From NCBI GenBank assembly GCA_025175895.1, contig JAKLTH010000216.1:2228001-2292000 (forward strand): a stretch of 64,000 bases of DNA. Direction: 5' to 3'. Shown here piece after piece: positions 61,438 through 64,000 of the stretch. A model generated the notes under the pieces. That model searched no databases. It saw nothing but the letters and a program-made list of their open reading frames with translations, and was not told the DNA's origin. Both the position numbers and the translations under genes were made by a program. The stretch's first letter is position 1. Each line of letters begins with the position of its first letter. The stretch is from Wurfbainia villosa. Lineage: Eukaryota > Streptophyta > Magnoliopsida > Zingiberales > Zingiberaceae.

Positions 61438-61643
61438 GGCGCTGTTTGATTTCCAACGCATTTTCTATTTTTTGAAAAACAGAAAATGATTTTTCTCCGT
61501 TTTCTAATTTTTCAAAAAATATTCCTTTATTTTTTGAAAAACAAAATTGAAAAATACCAACCAAATATCATTCTCAGCATTTTTTCGTTTTCTGAAAAAA
61601 TAAAAATAAAAAATGAAATTTTTTTCACAAACTAAACGCTACA
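61438..61643. mobile_element. Possible Tourist-like MITE (206 bp)
   Basis: Left GGCGCTGTTTGATTT and right (reverse-complemented) TGTAGCGTTTAGTTTG form rough inverted ends, flanked by TTA on both sides (61435-61437 and 61644-61646). The inside repeats 'ttttttgaaaaac'. The ends match only loosely. Confidence 0.4.
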
Positions 61644-61902
61644 TTAATATTTCAACTGGTGATGATGAAGGTCACATTAAAAAAAATTCTATGATAATCG
61701 AGTATAGGAAAATAAATGTTTTACAATTAGAAGGTTGACACGGTTTGAATGTTTGCATTTGAAAATTATGAATTTATAAATTATGTTCAAAATTTTCATG
61801 CAAACAAATTTTCTAAAAAAATTATGCCACGTCATCTGTAGAAGTTCAATTGTTTATGATTTTAGAAATTTTTTAATAATTTTCTAAAGAAAATCATAAA
61901 AG

Positions 61903-62062
61903 GAAACCTTGACACAATAGTAAAATTGCTGTCTTATGATAAAAAAGTCACAGGTTTAAATCCTGAAAATAATCTCTTGTAAAAAAGCAAGATAAGATGC
62001 GTCTGATGATTTCTTCTCCAAAGACTCTCAAGCGAGAACTTCGTACATCGGATTATAATTTT
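61903..62062 (+). mobile_element. Old Au-like SINE
   Basis: 'cacaatagtaaaattgctgt', 'gtcacaggtttaaatcctg', 'aataatctcttgtaaaaaag' and 'gagaacttcgtacatcgg' follow the same order as the SINE at 26502-26668, with more changes. No target duplication was identified. Confidence 0.65.
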
Positions 62063-62219
62063 TTTAGTTTTTCTAAAGAAAATCATGCATATCAATTTTA
62101 TGTTGAAGTTGGCTATTTAATTTTTAAAAATTAAAATGAAATTTTAAGAAGATTATTTTTCTATATAACAAAGCAACGCTAACATGGTCAAAATTTCAAG
62201 ATTTTTTTAAATGTTAGAT

Positions 62220-62640
62220 TTTTAAATAAATTTTCTAATGTAGATTTGTTGTGTCCAAGCTGGATCACTCATCTTCTTCTGGTCGATTGCATCCCTTTTC
62301 TGATGGCTTTATCTTCACGAATAATTTGCTCAAAGAGATAAGAGAATAGAATACTGTGCATTGATCGACCAGATATGTTTTTCCAAACGATAAGAGACAA
62401 CTTATTCGTAAATGAAACTGAGATGCTGAATCAATAATTTTCGATCGACTAAAAATAAGTTTTATAGTAGACTTCAAGTGTCACATCAATATAGCGATGT
62501 GCCCGAAGCAGAGGTAATCAAATGAGGATTAAAGACTCGAGATTAACACAACCTATAGAAACAAATTTTGAATTACTATTTCTTCATTTATTTTATTGTT
62601 CTTATAACACACAATTATTTAAAAAGTTTCTCTATCTTCG
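62220..62640 (+). repeat. Fragment related to the LTR at 59.4-60.5 kb
   Basis: 'tcaaatgaggattaaagact', 'cttcatttattttattgttc' and 'taacacacaattatttaa' parallel 60155-60240 in the same order. It is a diverged partial copy. Confidence 0.5.
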
Positions 62641-62813
62641 ATTTTGTATTAAAAAACAAATAATAATAATGAACAACGTTACACACAGACTTGGATAGTT
62701 CCAAGATTATCCCAGTTGATAAATATAAAAAATAATTATAGACAAAAATTAATTTTTAAAAATTTTATTGCTCTGAATTATCGATATCTCCTCTTTTATA
62801 TTTATTTACCTTC

Positions 62814-62977
62814 TTAGACAAGCTCATTTCTATTACTACCTAATTCCCAAAGCCTACAGTAACCCACTTTGCTTCTTTTCTAAGCCATCTCTTTCTCAGA
62901 CAAGCTCATTTCTATTACTTCCTAATTCCCAAAGCCTACAGTAACCCACTTTGCTTCTTTTCTAAGCCATCTCTTTC
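62814..62977 (+). repeat. Recent 82-bp tandem duplication
   Basis: Two nearly identical copies (about 62814-62895 and 62896-62977) start 'agacaagctcatttctatta' and end 'taagccatctctttc', with only a few differences. Confidence 0.92.
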
Positions 62978-63089
62978 AACGCTGCAGTTTTGTCCCGGAT
63001 TTCCCATGTCAATCTCAGTTCAACAAGCTATTCATTTACTTAGTTTTTGAGGATTTTAAGGTTACGATAGAATGACTTTCAGCAGTAGT

Positions 63090-63300
63090 GGAATATTAGA
63101 AGAGGTAATAAGTATTACGGTGTTTATAAAAATGACATGAATCGATTCTGAAAAAAATCTAATTTTTTTTTTAAATTTAGATGTCCTTCACGTATTTTAA
63201 CCACCACATCAAGATCCATATAATTCTCTGTAATTTACCTCCTTCAGACCGTAAAATAGATAGAGATCGCTAAATTAACGATTCTAATCTTTTGCCAGAA
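63090..63300 (+). mobile_element. Second copy of the SINE-like repeat seen at 4610-4830
   Basis: 'aaccaccacatcaagatcca', 'taattctctgtaattt' and 'gattctaatcttttgcc' match the order of the copy at 4.6 kb. The head is poorly preserved. Confidence 0.5.
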
Positions 63301-63430
63301 CAAGACTGCAACACCTAGAAAAATAGAATACAACCTTGCGATTCTTGGAAATTGATCGTTTGACATCGTTTAGAAATCCCATGAAGATGTAAGTACTGAA
63401 TAAGTCGGTCTCACGTACCTCGCTGATCAT

Positions 63431-63690
63431 CTAGATCTCCAGAAACCAATCGGAATTGGTTCCATAGAAGACATCTCCTATTCTCAAAGTTGAAGGGAAG
63501 AGGTCAGGATCCATCTGCTGATTATAGCTATGAATTCTCTTTCTGGAAGCTCTCAAATAAAAAATAGTTGTCATAATGCCCTCAAATGTACTCCCTGGAA
63601 GAGATATCTGCCGATCACAGCTACAAATCCTCTGGCAAACTTCTCTAGTAAACACAATTGCGATCGAGCCCCCAAAGGCATATTACACCT
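63431..63690 (-). pseudogene. Weak minus-strand coding-like segment
   Basis: On the minus strand a frame reads GGSIAIVFTREVCQRICSCD, then ISLPGSTFEGIMTTIFYLRA and FYGTNSDWFLEI with a stop at 63433. A stop also lies shortly upstream. A donor-like GTACGTGAG follows on the minus strand (about 63418), but after the stop. I do not recognise it; it may be a retrotransposon or gene remnant. Confidence 0.25.
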
Positions 63691-64000
63691 CGTGAATAGA
63701 AGGCAGAGATGGATTGATACTCCGATCATAAGATTTCTAAGAGTTGATTTCCATATAAAGGAAAACCTTCACAAAGGCAATCAACATACTTCAGCTATTA
63801 CTATATTAAGCTACTACTCATTGGTGATCAAGATACTGAAATCAGTAAGACCCTCAGTTGTTATCGATCTTTCTACAGTAATACAAGGATGGTAGCTACA
63901 CAGTTCTTGAAAACAAAAAAACCAAAAAAAAAAAAAACAAGAAGCAAAATCTGTTAACTTTTCCCATTAGAATTTGGGATCAAGGAAGTAATTTCATCCA
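63691..64000. other. Window end, nothing recognised
   Basis: Mixed DNA with an A-rich run at 63916-63940. No supported feature. Confidence 0.35.

Overview
The window looks like nuclear DNA of a flowering plant, most likely a monocot. Genes have GT-AG introns; there is a plant replacement histone H3.3 with a leader intron, a PLS-type pentatricopeptide repeat (PPR) protein and a chloroplast ClpS1 adaptor. The transposons are typical plant types: Au-like SINEs, RTE LINEs, hAT elements, a TRIM and long LTRs. The monocot assignment is an inference from overall feel and is not proven.

Layout: 0-0.4 kb holds possible last exons of a plus-strand gene. A degenerate tandem repeat (about 0.9-1.6 kb) precedes an intronless PPR gene (1897-3606). 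A SINE-like repeat and AT-rich DNA lead to the histone H3.3 gene (promoter near 6.1 kb, coding exons 7652-8364). It converges on a six-exon minus-strand gene (14242 down to 9320) for a 250-residue protein I do not recognise. A 477-bp hAT element lies just upstream of that gene.

From 17150 an 11-exon plus-strand gene encodes 604 residues of an inter-alpha-trypsin-inhibitor heavy-chain-like protein with a VWA domain. Its introns carry a hAT element, a solo LTR, a SINE, a TRIM and a LINE with a nested SINE. The reading frame stops being traceable after exon 11 (31874); the C-terminal exons were not found.

32.3-45.3 kb is almost all mobile DNA: a hAT deletion derivative, an LTR, a 5-kb degenerate hAT element with transposase remnants, and another LTR. 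Exons 2 and 3 of ClpS1 follow at 45685-45835 and 58437-58698, separated by a 12.6-kb intron that holds an LTR-like block, a nearly full-length but broken RTE LINE and another hAT derivative. The transit-peptide exon of ClpS1 was not found. The last 5 kb hold a decayed Copia-like retrotransposon, a MITE, SINEs and a tandem duplication.

The most distinctive signal is one hAT family present four times (three short derivatives and one long transposase-bearing copy). Members share CAAGG-type ends and a two-part body: a GC-rich half packed with GATCGCGATC-like palindromes and an almost pure A/T half. The three short copies have 8-bp target duplications. Three further structures (TRIM, SINE-in-LINE, solo LTR) are also supported by target duplications read directly from the sequence. 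No operons, CRISPR arrays, rRNA or functional tRNA genes were seen.
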